A DNA stretch of 64,000 bases from Autumnicola sp041679265 (GCF_041679265.1 NZ_JBGFSM010000011.1:80180-144179); one strand, 5' to 3'; shown: positions 1-9,227, numbered from the stretch's first letter. Notes: generated by a model from the letters alone, not told the origin. Numbers and translations: made by a program.

Positions 1-511
1 TGAAGCCAATCACCCAAAGGATAATGAGAAATACCTGGCTGTAACTTTCTATAGGTTTATCACCATATTCATCCCTTGTCTTTAGGTAGTTTCTGGAAGT
101 CCTTATAAAGCTTCTCACAATCCATATACAAAGAATGATTGCGTAAATATTAAGAAGGATAAACAGATTAAATGAAAAAAAAGAACCTTCCAGTAAGGCG
201 GGAAAATCAGCAAAAATATAAGGAAGCGCGTAATAAACCAGCAGTAAGGGTACAATTTGCCCAACATATTTTGGAAAATTGCTTTGGATAAGAAAATCGT
301 CAAATGTTGTGACCGTTTTATCTGTGAATGCCTTAAAAGATTCTATTACGAAGCGCCGTATAATATATTTTATTACCCATACTAATAAAAGAAGCACCCC
401 CAGATTTACCAGCATATTAAGGTAAGAAGCCACAATGGTGTTCACTCCTTGTGAAACCAGAGTTCTTTCTACAATACAGGTTATATTTTCAAATTCCTGA
501 TTAAAATCCAT
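1..511 (-). CDS. Mechanosensitive ion channel (MscS family), N-terminal part, cut by window edge
   Basis: The first 170 residues are present; the rest lies beyond the left edge. The protein starts MDFNQEFENI and shows membrane segments at about 33-55, 86-100, 113-135 and from 160 on. The stretch FDDFLIQSNFPKYVGQIVPL (70-89) resembles the membrane-proximal part of MscS-family channels with extra N-terminal helices (YbdG-like). The pore helix and the cytoplasmic beta domain are not in view, so the call rests on the N-terminal pattern alone. Such channels open under membrane tension and release solutes on hypo-osmotic shock. The ATG lies 2 bases after the stop of the DUF3817 gene, so the two probably share a transcript. 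Confidence 0.7.
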   Translation of the reverse strand, partial: MDFNQEFENITCIVERTLVSQGVNTIVASYLNMLVNLGVLLLLVWVIKYIIRRFVIESFKAFTDKTVTTFDDFLIQSNFPKYVGQIVPLLLVYYALPYIFADFPALLEGSFFSFNLFILLNIYAIILCIWIVRSFIRTSRNYLKTRDEYGDKPIESYSQVFLIILWVIGF

Positions 512-513
512 AT

Positions 514-798
514 TTAAAGATATTTCCTTTCTACATAGAAGGGCCCAAAGGGGATAAGCGAAAATAGCAGGATTAAAGCCAGATCTTTGGCTTTCCATGG
601 CATGGCATTAAAGAGTAAAAATGCCAGCAGGACGTAAGCAATAAAAAGCAGCCCGTGTGCCATTCCCACATATTGCACCGGTTGCGGTAGATCAAAAATG
701 TATTTTAACGGCATCGCAAGCAGTAGCAAGGCCAGAAAAGATATCCCTTCCAGGATGCTAATCCATTTAAAAATGCTTTTTTTATGCTTTAATTGCAT
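514..798 (-). CDS. DUF3817 family small membrane protein
   Basis: A 94-residue protein with three predicted membrane segments (about 13-31, 42-61, 71-88). The start is basic (MQLKHKKS) and the pattern LEGISFLALLLLAMPLKY followed by GMAHGLLFIAYVLLA is typical of DUF3817, found in many Bacteroidota and Actinobacteria. No biochemical function is known for the family. It is the first gene of a probable two-gene operon with the MscS-like channel. A TAnnTTTG promoter motif sits just upstream. It is divergent from galE across a 166-bp gap. Confidence 0.8.
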   Translation of the reverse strand: MQLKHKKSIFKWISILEGISFLALLLLAMPLKYIFDLPQPVQYVGMAHGLLFIAYVLLAFLLFNAMPWKAKDLALILLFSLIPFGPFYVERKYL

Positions 799-817
799 AT
801 TTCTTAATTAAGGAGTG

Positions 818-825
818 CAAAGATA
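818..825 (-). promoter_or_regulatory. Bacteroidota -7 promoter element for the DUF3817-MscS operon
   Basis: On the minus strand this reads TATCTTTG, an exact match to the TAnnTTTG -7 box used by the Bacteroidota primary sigma factor. It lies about 20 bases before the ATG at 798. No clear -33 TTG was found. Confidence 0.55.
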
Positions 826-964
826 AATTATATAAAGAAATCAGCATTAGATTTAGAGAATTTTTCAGAAGCTGGATTTAGGTATTACAGGAGGGACAGA
901 TATAGTATTTAAGTAAGCCTTTTCTGGAATTTTTTATTAATTTGCAGCAACAACAACCAAACTT

Positions 965-1996
965 ATGAATAAGAAAATTTTAGTTACGGGAGGATTGGGT
1001 TTTATTGGATCTCATACCGTAGTAGCCCTTCAGGAAAAGGGGTTTAAAGTGGTTATTATAGACAATCTCTCCAACTCTTCAATAGATGTTTTAGCAGGAA
1101 TAACAAAAATTACCGGGAAAGAGCCTGAATTTGAAAGAATGGATCTTCGGAATAAGCAGGAAGTCAAAAACTTTTTTCAAAAATATCCAGATATAGAAGG
1201 TGTAATTCATTTTGCAGCTTCTAAGGCCGTAGGTGAAAGTGTAGAAAATCCTTTACTTTATTATGAAAACAACCTCTCCACACTGGTATATATTTTACAG
1301 GAATTAGTTGAAAGGCCAAAGGCACATTTTATTTTTAGTTCTTCCTGTACGGTTTACGGGCAGGCAGATAATTTACCGATCACAGAAAATGCACCGGTTA
1401 AAAAAGCGGAATCTCCCTATGGAAATACCAAACAAATAGGGGAAGAAATTATTGCTGATACCTGCAAGGTTCATGCTGGTCTTAAAGCAATATCTTTAAG
1501 ATATTTTAATCCTATAGGAGCTCACCCTTCAGCTGATATTGGGGAACTGCCAATTGGAACTCCTCAAAACCTGGTACCTTTTATCACCCAGACGGCAATT
1601 GGTAAAAGAAAAGAGCTTTCGGTCTTTGGAGATGATTATCCTACAGAGGATGGTACCTGCATCCGGGATTATATTCATGTAATGGATCTGGCGAGAGCAC
1701 ATGTGGTGGCCCTACAACGCTTAATTAACGGCAGCGAAAAATCTAATTACGAGGTTTTTAATCTTGGAACAGGAAAAGGAAATTCTGTACTTGAAGTTAT
1801 TAAAACCTTTGAAGAATCTACAGGTCAAAGATTGCCTTATAAAATTGCTGGCAGGAGGGAAGGAGATGTAATCGCTGCCTATGCAGATACAGAAAAGGCG
1901 AATAAGGAACTGGGATGGAAAGCCGACCTTACACTGGCTGAAGCACTGCAGAGTGCCTGGAAGTGGCAAACCGTTGTGGAGGATAAGGATCTATAA
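965..1996 (+). CDS. galE: UDP-glucose 4-epimerase
   Basis: Interconverts UDP-glucose and UDP-galactose using bound NAD, feeding galactose use and surface polysaccharide synthesis in the cytosol. The 343-residue length is normal. It is an extended short-chain dehydrogenase: the NAD-binding GxxGxxG is at 9-15 (GGLGFIG), the catalytic serine/threonine stretch SSSCT at 125-129, and Y152xxxK156 in SPYGNTKQ. The GalE-type segments RYFNPIGAHPS and GTCIRDYIHVMDLARAH are present. It stands alone, with an intrinsic terminator right after the stop. A near-match promoter (TTAATTTG) lies about 20 bases before the ATG. Confidence 0.96.
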   Translation: MNKKILVTGGLGFIGSHTVVALQEKGFKVVIIDNLSNSSIDVLAGITKITGKEPEFERMDLRNKQEVKNFFQKYPDIEGVIHFAASKAVGESVENPLLYYENNLSTLVYILQELVERPKAHFIFSSSCTVYGQADNLPITENAPVKKAESPYGNTKQIGEEIIADTCKVHAGLKAISLRYFNPIGAHPSADIGELPIGTPQNLVPFITQTAIGKRKELSVFGDDYPTEDGTCIRDYIHVMDLARAHVVALQRLINGSEKSNYEVFNLGTGKGNSVLEVIKTFEESTGQRLPYKIAGRREGDVIAAYADTEKANKELGWKADLTLAEALQSAWKWQTVVEDKDL

Positions 1997-2020
1997 GCTA
2001 AAAAAATTACACGCATTATA

Positions 2021-2054
2021 AAAAAGCTGCAAATAGAAATCTGCAGCTTTTTTT
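2021..2054 (+). terminator. Intrinsic terminator after galE
   Basis: An 11-bp perfect stem, AAAAAGCTGCA paired with TGCAGCTTTTT, with a 10-base loop and a run of Ts. The mirrored A-run means it may also stop transcription of the minus-strand Pmp3-like gene that ends at 2073. Confidence 0.85.
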
Positions 2055-2072
2055 ACTAGAACATCTACTTAT

Positions 2073-2231
2073 CTACTTGGTTCCATTTACCAGGAATGCG
2101 TGTATCACTCCAGGAATCCATCCTATTATAGTAAGAATAATACTAATTAGTAACGCAGATCCCACTCCATGTTTCATATACACGGCTAAAGGGGGTAATA
2201 AAATATTTAGAATAATTGTAAGTACTGACAT
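2073..2231 (-). CDS. YqaE/Pmp3 family small membrane protein
   Basis: A 52-residue protein with two hydrophobic helices separated by a short basic loop (YMKHG). It carries the Pmp3/YqaE hallmarks: LPPLAVY near residue 13, then a second helix ending GWIPGVIHAFLV. Proteins of this family are induced by salt, cold or membrane stress in bacteria, plants and yeast and affect membrane potential; the mechanism is unclear. It is convergent with galE and lies 48 bp downstream of the DUF1206 gene, so it could be read from that gene's transcript. Confidence 0.88.
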   Translation of the reverse strand: MSVLTIILNILLPPLAVYMKHGVGSALLISIILTIIGWIPGVIHAFLVNGTK

Positions 2232-2279
2232 CTTTATTTGATTTTTAGTGGTTATTATTAATTATTAAAGAACTATTTT

Positions 2280-3101
2280 TCAATCATAAAATTTCCGATA
2301 CCTTACCATCATAAAAACATAAATAGAATAGCAAACCAAACCTGCTGCTACTAGGCCCATGAGCCAGGAACCGTATGAAAATTCCTGGAGGAAGGAAAAA
2401 GCATCTGCTGTTCCTTTAATATCTGTGGTGTTAGATACGATTGCGGCGTGGATAAAAAAATAGGCCAAAATTGCAAGAATTGTCCCCCGGGCGGCAAGGC
2501 CCAGTTTTCCAGTATTTTCAATAGTCCTTCTTCTTTTAGTTTCCTTTACCGATTTCTCCTTAAAATTATCCATAAAAGCACCGGTAAACACCTTTCTATA
2601 CTGGTAAAAACTGGCGATTATTAATCCTAATCCTATGATTGCAAAAATATAGACCCCGGCTTCTCCTGCAAGAAAAGAGGGTTTTTGTGGTGTACTTCCC
2701 GCCGCTTGATCTTTACCAAAAACCTGTAATACGGTATATGTTGCAAGGAGTAAATACACAAATCCGCTGGCAAAAAAACCAGTACGTTCCAGTTTTGCCT
2801 GCGCATCTTTGCCTTCTCCTTCCGGATCCTTTATTGCCTGTACAAAACGCCAGCAGGAATAACATAAAAAACCTATGGCTATCAAGAATAGAATAGCATT
2901 TCCACAAGGCTGTTTTTCAAGAAACTCTATTACCTGAAGCTTTCCTGATTTTTGTCCACCAAGATTAAAAGCCGCCAGAAAAGTAAGGACACCGGTAATT
3001 GCATACACGAGACCTTTGGCGACGTAACCTGTACGGGCCATTTTCTTAAACTTGTAATCCATTCCTTTAAATTCACATTTTATCCATTTGATAATTTTCA
3101 A
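2280..3101 (-). CDS. DUF1206 domain membrane protein with three repeats
   Basis: A 273-residue membrane protein made of three related units of about 70 residues, each opening with an aromatic/basic signature: ARTGYVAKGLVYAITG (22-37), ERTGFFASGFVYLLLA (105-120) and GKLGLAARGTILAILA (198-213). Each unit carries two membrane helices, giving six in all, as expected for DUF1206. No function is established. A shorter start at M14 (MDYKFKKMART) is possible, since the first 13 residues are not typical of the domain. It probably shares transcription with the downstream Pmp3-like gene. Confidence 0.85.
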   Translation of the reverse strand: MKIIKWIKCEFKGMDYKFKKMARTGYVAKGLVYAITGVLTFLAAFNLGGQKSGKLQVIEFLEKQPCGNAILFLIAIGFLCYSCWRFVQAIKDPEGEGKDAQAKLERTGFFASGFVYLLLATYTVLQVFGKDQAAGSTPQKPSFLAGEAGVYIFAIIGLGLIIASFYQYRKVFTGAFMDNFKEKSVKETKRRRTIENTGKLGLAARGTILAILAYFFIHAAIVSNTTDIKGTADAFSFLQEFSYGSWLMGLVAAGLVCYSIYVFMMVRYRKFYD

Positions 3102-3182
3102 TTTACTTTAAATCAAAAACATGCGAGTTCCAATTGGGAAAAGTTTAGTGATAATTTTGAAGATTTTAGCAGCTCCTGAGGC

Positions 3183-3800
3183 TTACACCATCTCAAAGAT
3201 TACCAGAGCATAAAGATAGAATCGTACATAGCGAAGCAAACCAAACATTAAGTAGCTGGGGAAGGGAAATTTAATTATTCCGGCTGCAATGCTGGTAATA
3301 GAGAATGGAATGGGAAGCAGTGCCCCAACAATAATTAAAAAACCACCCCACTTGCGGGTATTGGCAATATGTTGAGCCATTTTTACTTCCAGCTGCTCAT
3401 GCACATAATTAATTTTAGTGATCCCTCTGCCTATATAATAGGATACAATTCCGCCACAATAAGAAGCGGTGGCGAGCAGTGACAAATTAAGAATAGGGCT
3501 GCCGGATTTGCCGGACCAGGCTATAAAAAGTTCGGGAGGAATTAGCCCCAGCAGGGATTCTGAAATAAAAAACACACTAATAATTCCAAACGGGGAATAG
3601 GTTTCGGTTACTGTTACCAGCATGTTTTCTATATCCAACACAAAAAAGTCCAGGGCCAGTAAGGCACCTATAAAAAGGATAATGGGTAAAATTGCTTTTT
3701 TAACGCTTTTCCACACAAAACTATAGAACCCTGTATAGCCATAATACTGGTGCAATAGGCGTATACGCGACTTCTTTTTAGATTTCGCCTTCTTTTTCAT
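3183..3800 (-). CDS. VTT/DedA-type membrane protein
   Basis: A 205-residue membrane protein with a strongly basic N-terminus (lysine/arginine-rich 2-14) and a first helix at about 36-52. The core has the VTT (SNARE-associated/DedA) pattern: an acidic re-entrant stretch SESLLGLIPPELFIAWSG, then GGIVSYYIGRGI, and a late segment GALLPIPFSITSIAAGII with the conserved P-hydrophobic-P motif. DedA proteins help recycle lipid carriers and maintain proton-motive force. Homologues of this kind in Bacteroidota are sometimes mislabelled short-chain dehydrogenase; there is no nucleotide-binding motif here. Confidence 0.75.
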   Translation of the reverse strand: MKKKAKSKKKSRIRLLHQYYGYTGFYSFVWKSVKKAILPIILFIGALLALDFFVLDIENMLVTVTETYSPFGIISVFFISESLLGLIPPELFIAWSGKSGSPILNLSLLATASYCGGIVSYYIGRGITKINYVHEQLEVKMAQHIANTRKWGGFLIIVGALLPIPFSITSIAAGIIKFPFPSYLMFGLLRYVRFYLYALVIFEMV

Positions 3801-3881
3801 CTACTTTTTTTAGCAATTTTACTTATCCACTGCTGAATAAGATTTTTTGGAAATAACTAATTTCCGTCTCGGAGAATGGTA

Positions 3882-4253
3882 TTAATCGAACTCCTGAAAA
3901 GCCTTCACATACTCCCTAAGCTCAATTTCATTAACCTTATTGGAAGGATCTGCCATTAGAGACAATAAATAATCAAGACTTTCCTCTCCACTGGTCTGGC
4001 TGGTTTCTTCTTCAATATTATCCTCTTCATCCTCCAGTGGTTCATCATCAGGAATTGGAATTTCAAAGCCATTATTGGCCTGAATATGCTCATAGGCCAA
4101 CCTGATAACTTTAGCTAACAAGGGATTGCCTTCCTCTACAACCAAAGCCCTTAAATCCTTAAGTTCTTCAACAATAGTATTTATAATGATCCCATTGCGG
4201 TTTAGATCACGGTGAATCTTGTTCAGTAAATTTTGAGCTTTTATATTTTCCAA
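3882..4253 (-). CDS. Conserved-looking acidic hypothetical protein
   Basis: Not recognised as a named family. From the TTG at 4253 it reads LENIKAQNLLNKIHRDLNRNG, a predicted helical, probably cytosolic protein of 123 residues. The middle is very acidic (IPDDEPLEDEEDNIEEE), followed by a serine/glutamate stretch and a C-terminal helix. There is no signal peptide or membrane helix. The reading frame extends upstream to an ATG at 4304, adding 17 hydrophobic residues (MLPWSSRYSFNLIIFIS) that look unlike the rest. The TAnnTTTG box at 4316-4323 would leave almost no leader for that ATG, so the TTG is preferred but not proven. Confidence 0.65.
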   Translation of the reverse strand: MENIKAQNLLNKIHRDLNRNGIIINTIVEELKDLRALVVEEGNPLLAKVIRLAYEHIQANNGFEIPIPDDEPLEDEEDNIEEETSQTSGEESLDYLLSLMADPSNKVNEIELREYVKAFQEFD

Positions 4254-4315
4254 TGAAATAAATATTATCAGGTTAAACGAATACCGGCTGCTCCAAGGGA
4301 GCATTTTCGGTTTTG

Positions 4316-4323
4316 CAAAGTTA
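4316..4323 (-). promoter_or_regulatory. -7 promoter element for the acidic hypothetical gene
   Basis: Minus strand TAACTTTG, an exact TAnnTTTG match. Transcription would begin near 4309, giving a leader of about 55 bases to the TTG at 4253 or about 5 bases to the ATG at 4304. Confidence 0.5.
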
Positions 4324-4465
4324 CCTTTTTTGTGGTTTTTTGAAAGATTTTAACGTAGATTTTATGGAAAGATACTTCCCTAAAATTAACAATATCTTAG
4401 TTGTTTATCTTTCGGAAGAATCACTAAACTTCGTTAGCTTTAAAAACAATCAAAAAAAAATTTTT

Positions 4466-5179
4466 ATGAGTTCATTAGAAGGAAAAGTAGCGTTTATAAC
4501 AGGCGGAAGCAAAGGAATTGGATTTGGAGTTGCCCAATCTCTTCTTGAGAAAGGAATGAAGGTGGCCATTAGCAGTAGGTCTAAGAAAAATGCTGAGGAA
4601 GCTGCGGGAAAATTAAAATCCAAAGGCGATATTATTGGAGTGGAAGCCGATGTACGTAATTACGAAAGCCAGAAAAAAGCCATTAAAGAGGTGACTGACG
4701 AATGGGGCCAGCTGGATGTGATGGTGGCTAATGCCGGAGTGGGAAATTTTGGTTCTATAGAAGAATTAACCCCGCAGCAATGGCAGGACACTATAGACAC
4801 TAACCTTACCGGCGTTTTTTACAGTGCAAAAGCCGCGGTAGATGCCTTAAGCAAATCTAAAGGTTATTTAATAACTATTTCCAGCCTGGCGGGAACAAAT
4901 TTCTTTGCAGGAGGGGCAGCCTATAATGCCAGTAAGTTTGGAGTGACCGGTTTTACCCAGGCCGTTATGCTGGATTTAAGACAAAAAGGAATAAACGTAA
5001 GTACAATTATGCCGGGTTCTGTGGCCACCCATTTTAATGATCATGAACCAGGTGAAGCCGATGCATGGAAAATCCAGCCGGAAGATATTGGGGAAATAGT
5101 GGTGGATCTTTTAAAACTGAACCCACGTACCTTACCTAGCAAGATTGAAGTAAGGCCTTCGCAACCTCCAAAAAAATAA
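4466..5179 (+). CDS. SDR family oxidoreductase (FabG-like)
   Basis: A classical short-chain dehydrogenase of 237 residues, expected to reduce or oxidise a carbonyl/alcohol with NAD(P)H in the cytosol. Motifs: cofactor-binding TGGSKGIG at 12-19, NAG at 89-91, Asn at 113, catalytic Ser 139/140, and Y153xxxK157 (YNASK). R38 and R39-like basic residues after the second strand (SSRSKKN) favour NADP. The substrate cannot be told from sequence. The frame is open to 4313, but the family start is the ATG at 4466 (MSSLEGKVAFITGG). The extra upstream residues look like untranslated leader. Confidence 0.9.
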   Translation: MSSLEGKVAFITGGSKGIGFGVAQSLLEKGMKVAISSRSKKNAEEAAGKLKSKGDIIGVEADVRNYESQKKAIKEVTDEWGQLDVMVANAGVGNFGSIEELTPQQWQDTIDTNLTGVFYSAKAAVDALSKSKGYLITISSLAGTNFFAGGAAYNASKFGVTGFTQAVMLDLRQKGINVSTIMPGSVATHFNDHEPGEADAWKIQPEDIGEIVVDLLKLNPRTLPSKIEVRPSQPPKK

Positions 5180-5201
5180 TTCTTTACTAAAATACTGTTC
5201 A

Positions 5202-5228
5202 AAAAAAGCCGGAAATGCCGGCTTTTTT
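5202..5228. terminator. Bidirectional terminator between SDR gene and MDR oxidoreductase gene
   Basis: Stem AAAAAAGCCGG with CCGGCTTTTTT around a 5-base loop, between two convergent genes. A-run on the left and T-run on the right allow termination in both directions. Confidence 0.85.
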
Positions 5229-5266
5229 GTTTTTTGGTATTCTTTTAAAGAAGATCCTTTATGGCA

Positions 5267-6265
5267 TCAATTCACCTTTACCACCATTTTTCCTTTATTT
5301 TTGCCCTCGAATAAATCTAAAAATGCCTGGGGAATTTTTTCAAATCCTTCCACAACGGTTTCTTCATATTTTAATTTTCCTTCTTTTAGCCATTGAGCCA
5401 GCTGTTTAATAGCATCAGGAAAATCTTCAGCATAATCCCTCACTGTAAAACCCTGCATAGAAATACTTTTCTTTATAAGAACTGTTTCCAGCCTTGGTCC
5501 CGTTGGCTGCTCTTCAGCATTATAGATAGAAATTGCCCCGCAATTAATTACGCGGCCATATTTATTCATACTTGCCATGGCAGCATCCAGAATTTCTCCC
5601 CCAACATTGTCAAAATACACATCCACTCCCAGTGCACAGGCTTCTGCAATGGCAGATTTTATGTTTCCGGTTTTTTTGTAGTTTATGCCGGAATCAAATC
5701 CGTATTTCTCCTTTAGCGTTTCTATTTTTTCATCGGTTCCGGCAATCCCGGTTACCTTGCAGGACTTTATTTTGCCAATTTGCCCAACAACACTTCCCAC
5801 AGCACCGGCTGCACCAGAAACCAATAAATGTTCCCCTTCCTTAAGTTTCCCTATTTTTTCAAGTCCCAGGTATGCAGTAATCCCGGTAAGGCCAAGTACC
5901 CCAAGGTATGCCGATAATGGTGCTAAATTACGATCAATTTTATTCAGTCCCTTACCATCCGAAATCTGAATTTTCTTCCATTTGAGCATCCCGCTTACAA
6001 AGTCTCCTTTCTTGAAATTTTCATTTTTTGACTCTGTTACTTCAGCTACTACCATAGATTCAAGAGGTTCACCTACTTTGAATGGTGGAATGTAAGATTT
6101 CTCGTCGCGCATGCGGCCTCTTAAGTAAGGATCTACGCTTACATACAAAGTCTTCAGCAATAGTTGTCCTTCTGCCGCTTCTGGTGTTTCAATATCTTCA
6201 AATTTGAAATCTTCCAGTATTGGTTTTCCTGAAGGCCTGTTTTTTAAGTTTATACTTTTATTCAT
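5267..6265 (-). CDS. NADP-dependent medium-chain oxidoreductase (leukotriene B4 dehydrogenase / CurA type)
   Basis: A 332-residue zinc-independent medium-chain dehydrogenase/reductase that would reduce alpha,beta-unsaturated carbonyls with NADPH. The hallmark YVSVDPYLRGRM is at 41-52 and the Rossmann motif GAAGAVGSVVGQIGK at 151-165. A typical VYFDNVGGEILDAAM segment and a C-terminal GKMVVKV follow. No catalytic zinc ligands are present, as expected. The frame opens 15 codons earlier, but MNKSINLKNRP is the usual family start. It stands alone, convergent with the SDR gene. Confidence 0.9.
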   Translation of the reverse strand: MNKSINLKNRPSGKPILEDFKFEDIETPEAAEGQLLLKTLYVSVDPYLRGRMRDEKSYIPPFKVGEPLESMVVAEVTESKNENFKKGDFVSGMLKWKKIQISDGKGLNKIDRNLAPLSAYLGVLGLTGITAYLGLEKIGKLKEGEHLLVSGAAGAVGSVVGQIGKIKSCKVTGIAGTDEKIETLKEKYGFDSGINYKKTGNIKSAIAEACALGVDVYFDNVGGEILDAAMASMNKYGRVINCGAISIYNAEEQPTGPRLETVLIKKSISMQGFTVRDYAEDFPDAIKQLAQWLKEGKLKYEETVVEGFEKIPQAFLDLFEGKNKGKMVVKVN

Positions 6266-6415
6266 TTTACCTTTTCTTCTCAAATTAGTGGTAAAAGGAG
6301 GTTCCTGCAAAAATGAAATCCTAATTTAATGTCAAGAATTGCTTCACCCAGCAGGTTCTGTAATTAAAGCTTAACTTTATCCACAATTGGTTCTAATTAA
6401 AAGCTGTTTTTCTTC

Positions 6416-8683
6416 TTGAGATCATTATCCCGAAACCTGCATAAATTCCTGGATTTTTTAAGGAGTACCGACTTTTCTAAAGCCATGATACTTACTGTTG
6501 CCATTGTTGTACCTGTAAGCCTTTTTTCCTCTTTTTCAAGCCTGGTCATTGGAATAACTATAGCAAAAGGTTGTTTATTATGTTCTCCCAGTAACATTAC
6601 CGGCAGCCTGAGACATAAGGTTATTGGTTTGGTTTGTGCCGCGGCGCTTGCGGCAGTTTCTACCGTATTATCTGCCTATGCGCAGGTAAGTATAGTCATT
6701 CTTATCCCTGTGCTGGCATTGCTAATGTTTGGCATAAGCTATCTTGCCGTGTATGGTTTGCGTGCTTCCCTGGTGAGTTTTTCCGGTTTACTCGCTGTGG
6801 TGTTAAGTTTCACTAAAATTCAGTCTGGCCTGGAAATATGGCAACAGGGCCTGTTAATTTTTGCCGGAGGATTATGGTACCTGCTATTAAGCCTCCTGTG
6901 GTATTCCATTAAGCCTAAGAAGGAAACCGATGTTCTCCTGGCGGAAGCTATGCAAATTACTTCAGATTACCTCAGGGTGCGCAAACAGCTGCTCACCGGA
7001 CGGAAGAAGCGAAACAAACTTCAGGAAAAACTGTTTTCGCTCCAAACCGATCTTAACGAAAAACACGAAAGGCTGCGGGAAACGCTTATAAGCTCCGGAA
7101 ATTTCCCAGGACATAATGACTTTGAGGAAAACAGGTTAATGGCATTTGTGGATTTGGTGGATATCCTTGAACTGGCCATGACCAATCCCGTGGATTATGA
7201 AAAAATGGACGTGCTTCTAAAAGATAAAGAGAAGCAACTGGAAGCGCTGGAAGATTTAATAACTGCCATGGCAGACCATCTGGGCTCGCTTGCTGCTTAC
7301 CTTCAGTACGGGCGCAGGTTTCCAGCCAATCACCTGAATTCTTTTCTTTCCCAATTTGAGCAAAGCATTGAAACCTTTAGGGAGAGTATGGAGGTAAATG
7401 AACGGCGGGAAAGCATGTTGCTGCTGCGCAATTTGTATTCATACCAAAAGGAGCAGGTACAAAAGATCAATAGTATCTTTATTACACTAGGCAATAAAAA
7501 TCAGGCAGATAATTCCCTGGTAAAGAAAGGCGATGTTCTTAAATTTTTGAGCAGGCAGGATTACAGTCCTTCCATTTTGCTGAAAAATTTCAATTTTAAT
7601 TCAACTATTTTCCGGCATTCCCTTAGGCTTGCGGTAATTGTTGTTGTAGGTTTTTCTATTGGCATCTACTTTTCTATTCAAAATGCCTATTGGATATTGC
7701 TCACCATTGTAGTAATTATGCGACCTAACTACGGTCTTACTAAAGAACGCTCCAAACAACGGATTGTAGGTACTTTAATTGGCGGAGCGATAGCCATCGG
7801 TATTGTTTTTATTGTTCAGAATAAAATTATATACACCATTCTTGGAATAGGATCACTCACCATGGCTTTTTCTTTGCTTCAAAGAAACTACAGGACGGCT
7901 GCCATCTTTATTACTCTAAGTATCATATTTATTTACGCACTTATGCAACCAAATGTGATAAATGTTATTGAATACCGCATTTTAGATACCCTAATAGGGG
8001 CTGCTTTGGCTGCAATGGGAAATTATTTTTTATGGCCTGCATGGGAAGTTCACAGCGTAAAGGAGCAACTCATCGCCAGCCTTGGCGCCAATAAGAGCTA
8101 TTTAAATGAAATTGATTCGCATTATCATATAAAAGGAGAACTTCCGGTGAGTTATAAGCTGGCCAGGAAGCATGCCTTTATTTGTATGGGGAATTTAAGT
8201 GCAGCCTTTCAGCGGGTTACGCAGGAGCCGGAATCCAGGCAAAAAGAAATAGCTCTTCTTTTTAAACTCGTGAGTTTAAACCAGACTTTTCTTTCTGCTC
8301 TTGCCTCTTTAGGCACCTTTATACGAAGCAATAAAACGACTTCAGCTTCAGAAAGTTTTGAAAAAATGACCGGTTATATATGCCGTAATATCGAAAAAGC
8401 TGAAGAAATGCTGGTTACTTCCGCAATTCCAGAGAATCATAACAATTTTATTGAAGTTGATGAGGCAAAAAGGGGGCTCAGTAAATCCTACGAAAATTTG
8501 CTGGAAATTCGAATAAAAGAAGTGGAAGCCGGCAAAAAAGAAATTGATCCAGAATTGAGAATAAAACTACGGGAAGCACAACTGGTAAACCACCAGCTGG
8601 AATGGCTTAGGGATCTTTCAGAAAATATCCTGAATGCGGTAACTAAAGTGAATAATATATTTAATCTTACAGGTGCAAAATGA
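6416..8683 (+). CDS. FUSC/YccS-like inner membrane protein
   Basis: A 755-residue inner-membrane protein with two hydrophobic blocks (about 24-175 and 398-545), each followed by a helical cytosolic region: the duplicated architecture of YccS/YhfK and the fusaric-acid-resistance/aromatic-acid exporter family. The second block contains NAYWILLTIVVIMRPNYG, a family signature, then TKERSKQRIVGTLIGG. The substrate is unknown; related proteins export aromatic acids. The only start reaching the family N-terminus (FLDFLRSTDFSKAMILTVAI) is the TTG at 6416; an ATG at 6485 would cut into the first helix. The stop overlaps the next ATG by 4 bases. Confidence 0.87.
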   Translation: MRSLSRNLHKFLDFLRSTDFSKAMILTVAIVVPVSLFSSFSSLVIGITIAKGCLLCSPSNITGSLRHKVIGLVCAAALAAVSTVLSAYAQVSIVILIPVLALLMFGISYLAVYGLRASLVSFSGLLAVVLSFTKIQSGLEIWQQGLLIFAGGLWYLLLSLLWYSIKPKKETDVLLAEAMQITSDYLRVRKQLLTGRKKRNKLQEKLFSLQTDLNEKHERLRETLISSGNFPGHNDFEENRLMAFVDLVDILELAMTNPVDYEKMDVLLKDKEKQLEALEDLITAMADHLGSLAAYLQYGRRFPANHLNSFLSQFEQSIETFRESMEVNERRESMLLLRNLYSYQKEQVQKINSIFITLGNKNQADNSLVKKGDVLKFLSRQDYSPSILLKNFNFNSTIFRHSLRLAVIVVVGFSIGIYFSIQNAYWILLTIVVIMRPNYGLTKERSKQRIVGTLIGGAIAIGIVFIVQNKIIYTILGIGSLTMAFSLLQRNYRTAAIFITLSIIFIYALMQPNVINVIEYRILDTLIGAALAAMGNYFLWPAWEVHSVKEQLIASLGANKSYLNEIDSHYHIKGELPVSYKLARKHAFICMGNLSAAFQRVTQEPESRQKEIALLFKLVSLNQTFLSALASLGTFIRSNKTTSASESFEKMTGYICRNIEKAEEMLVTSAIPENHNNFIEVDEAKRGLSKSYENLLEIRIKEVEAGKKEIDPELRIKLREAQLVNHQLEWLRDLSENILNAVTKVNNIFNLTGAK

Positions 8684-9189
8684 GCAAAAGAGCCTTAAAG
8701 CAATATCTTAATTCTCTGGAGAAAGAGGAACTGGAATCTCAAATTCTGGATCTATACGGCCGTTTTAAAGAAGTAAAGACATTTTATGACTTTGTATTTA
8801 ATCCAAATGAAGAGAAGCTGGTACAGGAAGCAAAATTTAAAATTTCCCGGGAATATTTTCCGGAGAGAAGAAAAAGGGCAAAAGCCAGAAGATCTATAGC
8901 TCAAAAATATATAAAACACTTCAGGAAACTGGAGATGGATCCTGTGATGCTTGCCGATTTGATGTTGTATAATATTGAAATTGCGCAGGCTTTTTCAGCA
9001 GATAAGGAAGTGAAAGAGAGTTTTACCAGGAGTATATTTAAATCTTTTGAAGAAGCCGTTCATTTTGTTCTTCAGCATAATCTACAGGATGAATTTCTTA
9101 CAAGAATGCATAAAATTGAAAAAAATATAAAAGAACAGTACTGGCCTAATAGTTACCAATTTGAAAAATTGATGCATCAGTTTCAATGA
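8680..9189 (+). CDS. DUF6155 family protein
   Basis: A 169-residue cytosolic, mostly helical protein starting MSKRALKQYLNSLEKEELESQ, the pattern of DUF6155. The centre holds a basic helix (ERRKRAKARRSIAQKYIKHFRKL, written here over its span 62-84) reminiscent of nucleic-acid binding, but no function is established. It overlaps the FUSC gene by ATGA (8680-8683), showing translational coupling. Confidence 0.78.
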   Translation: MSKRALKQYLNSLEKEELESQILDLYGRFKEVKTFYDFVFNPNEEKLVQEAKFKISREYFPERRKRAKARRSIAQKYIKHFRKLEMDPVMLADLMLYNIEIAQAFSADKEVKESFTRSIFKSFEEAVHFVLQHNLQDEFLTRMHKIEKNIKEQYWPNSYQFEKLMHQFQ

Positions 9190-9227
9190 ATAGCAGAAAA
9201 TTATTCGATTTAATATACATTTGGGAG

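Noticed and set aside
3183..3800. Short-chain dehydrogenase label for the VTT protein
   Set aside because: No nucleotide-binding or catalytic motif; the sequence is a polytopic membrane protein of VTT type.
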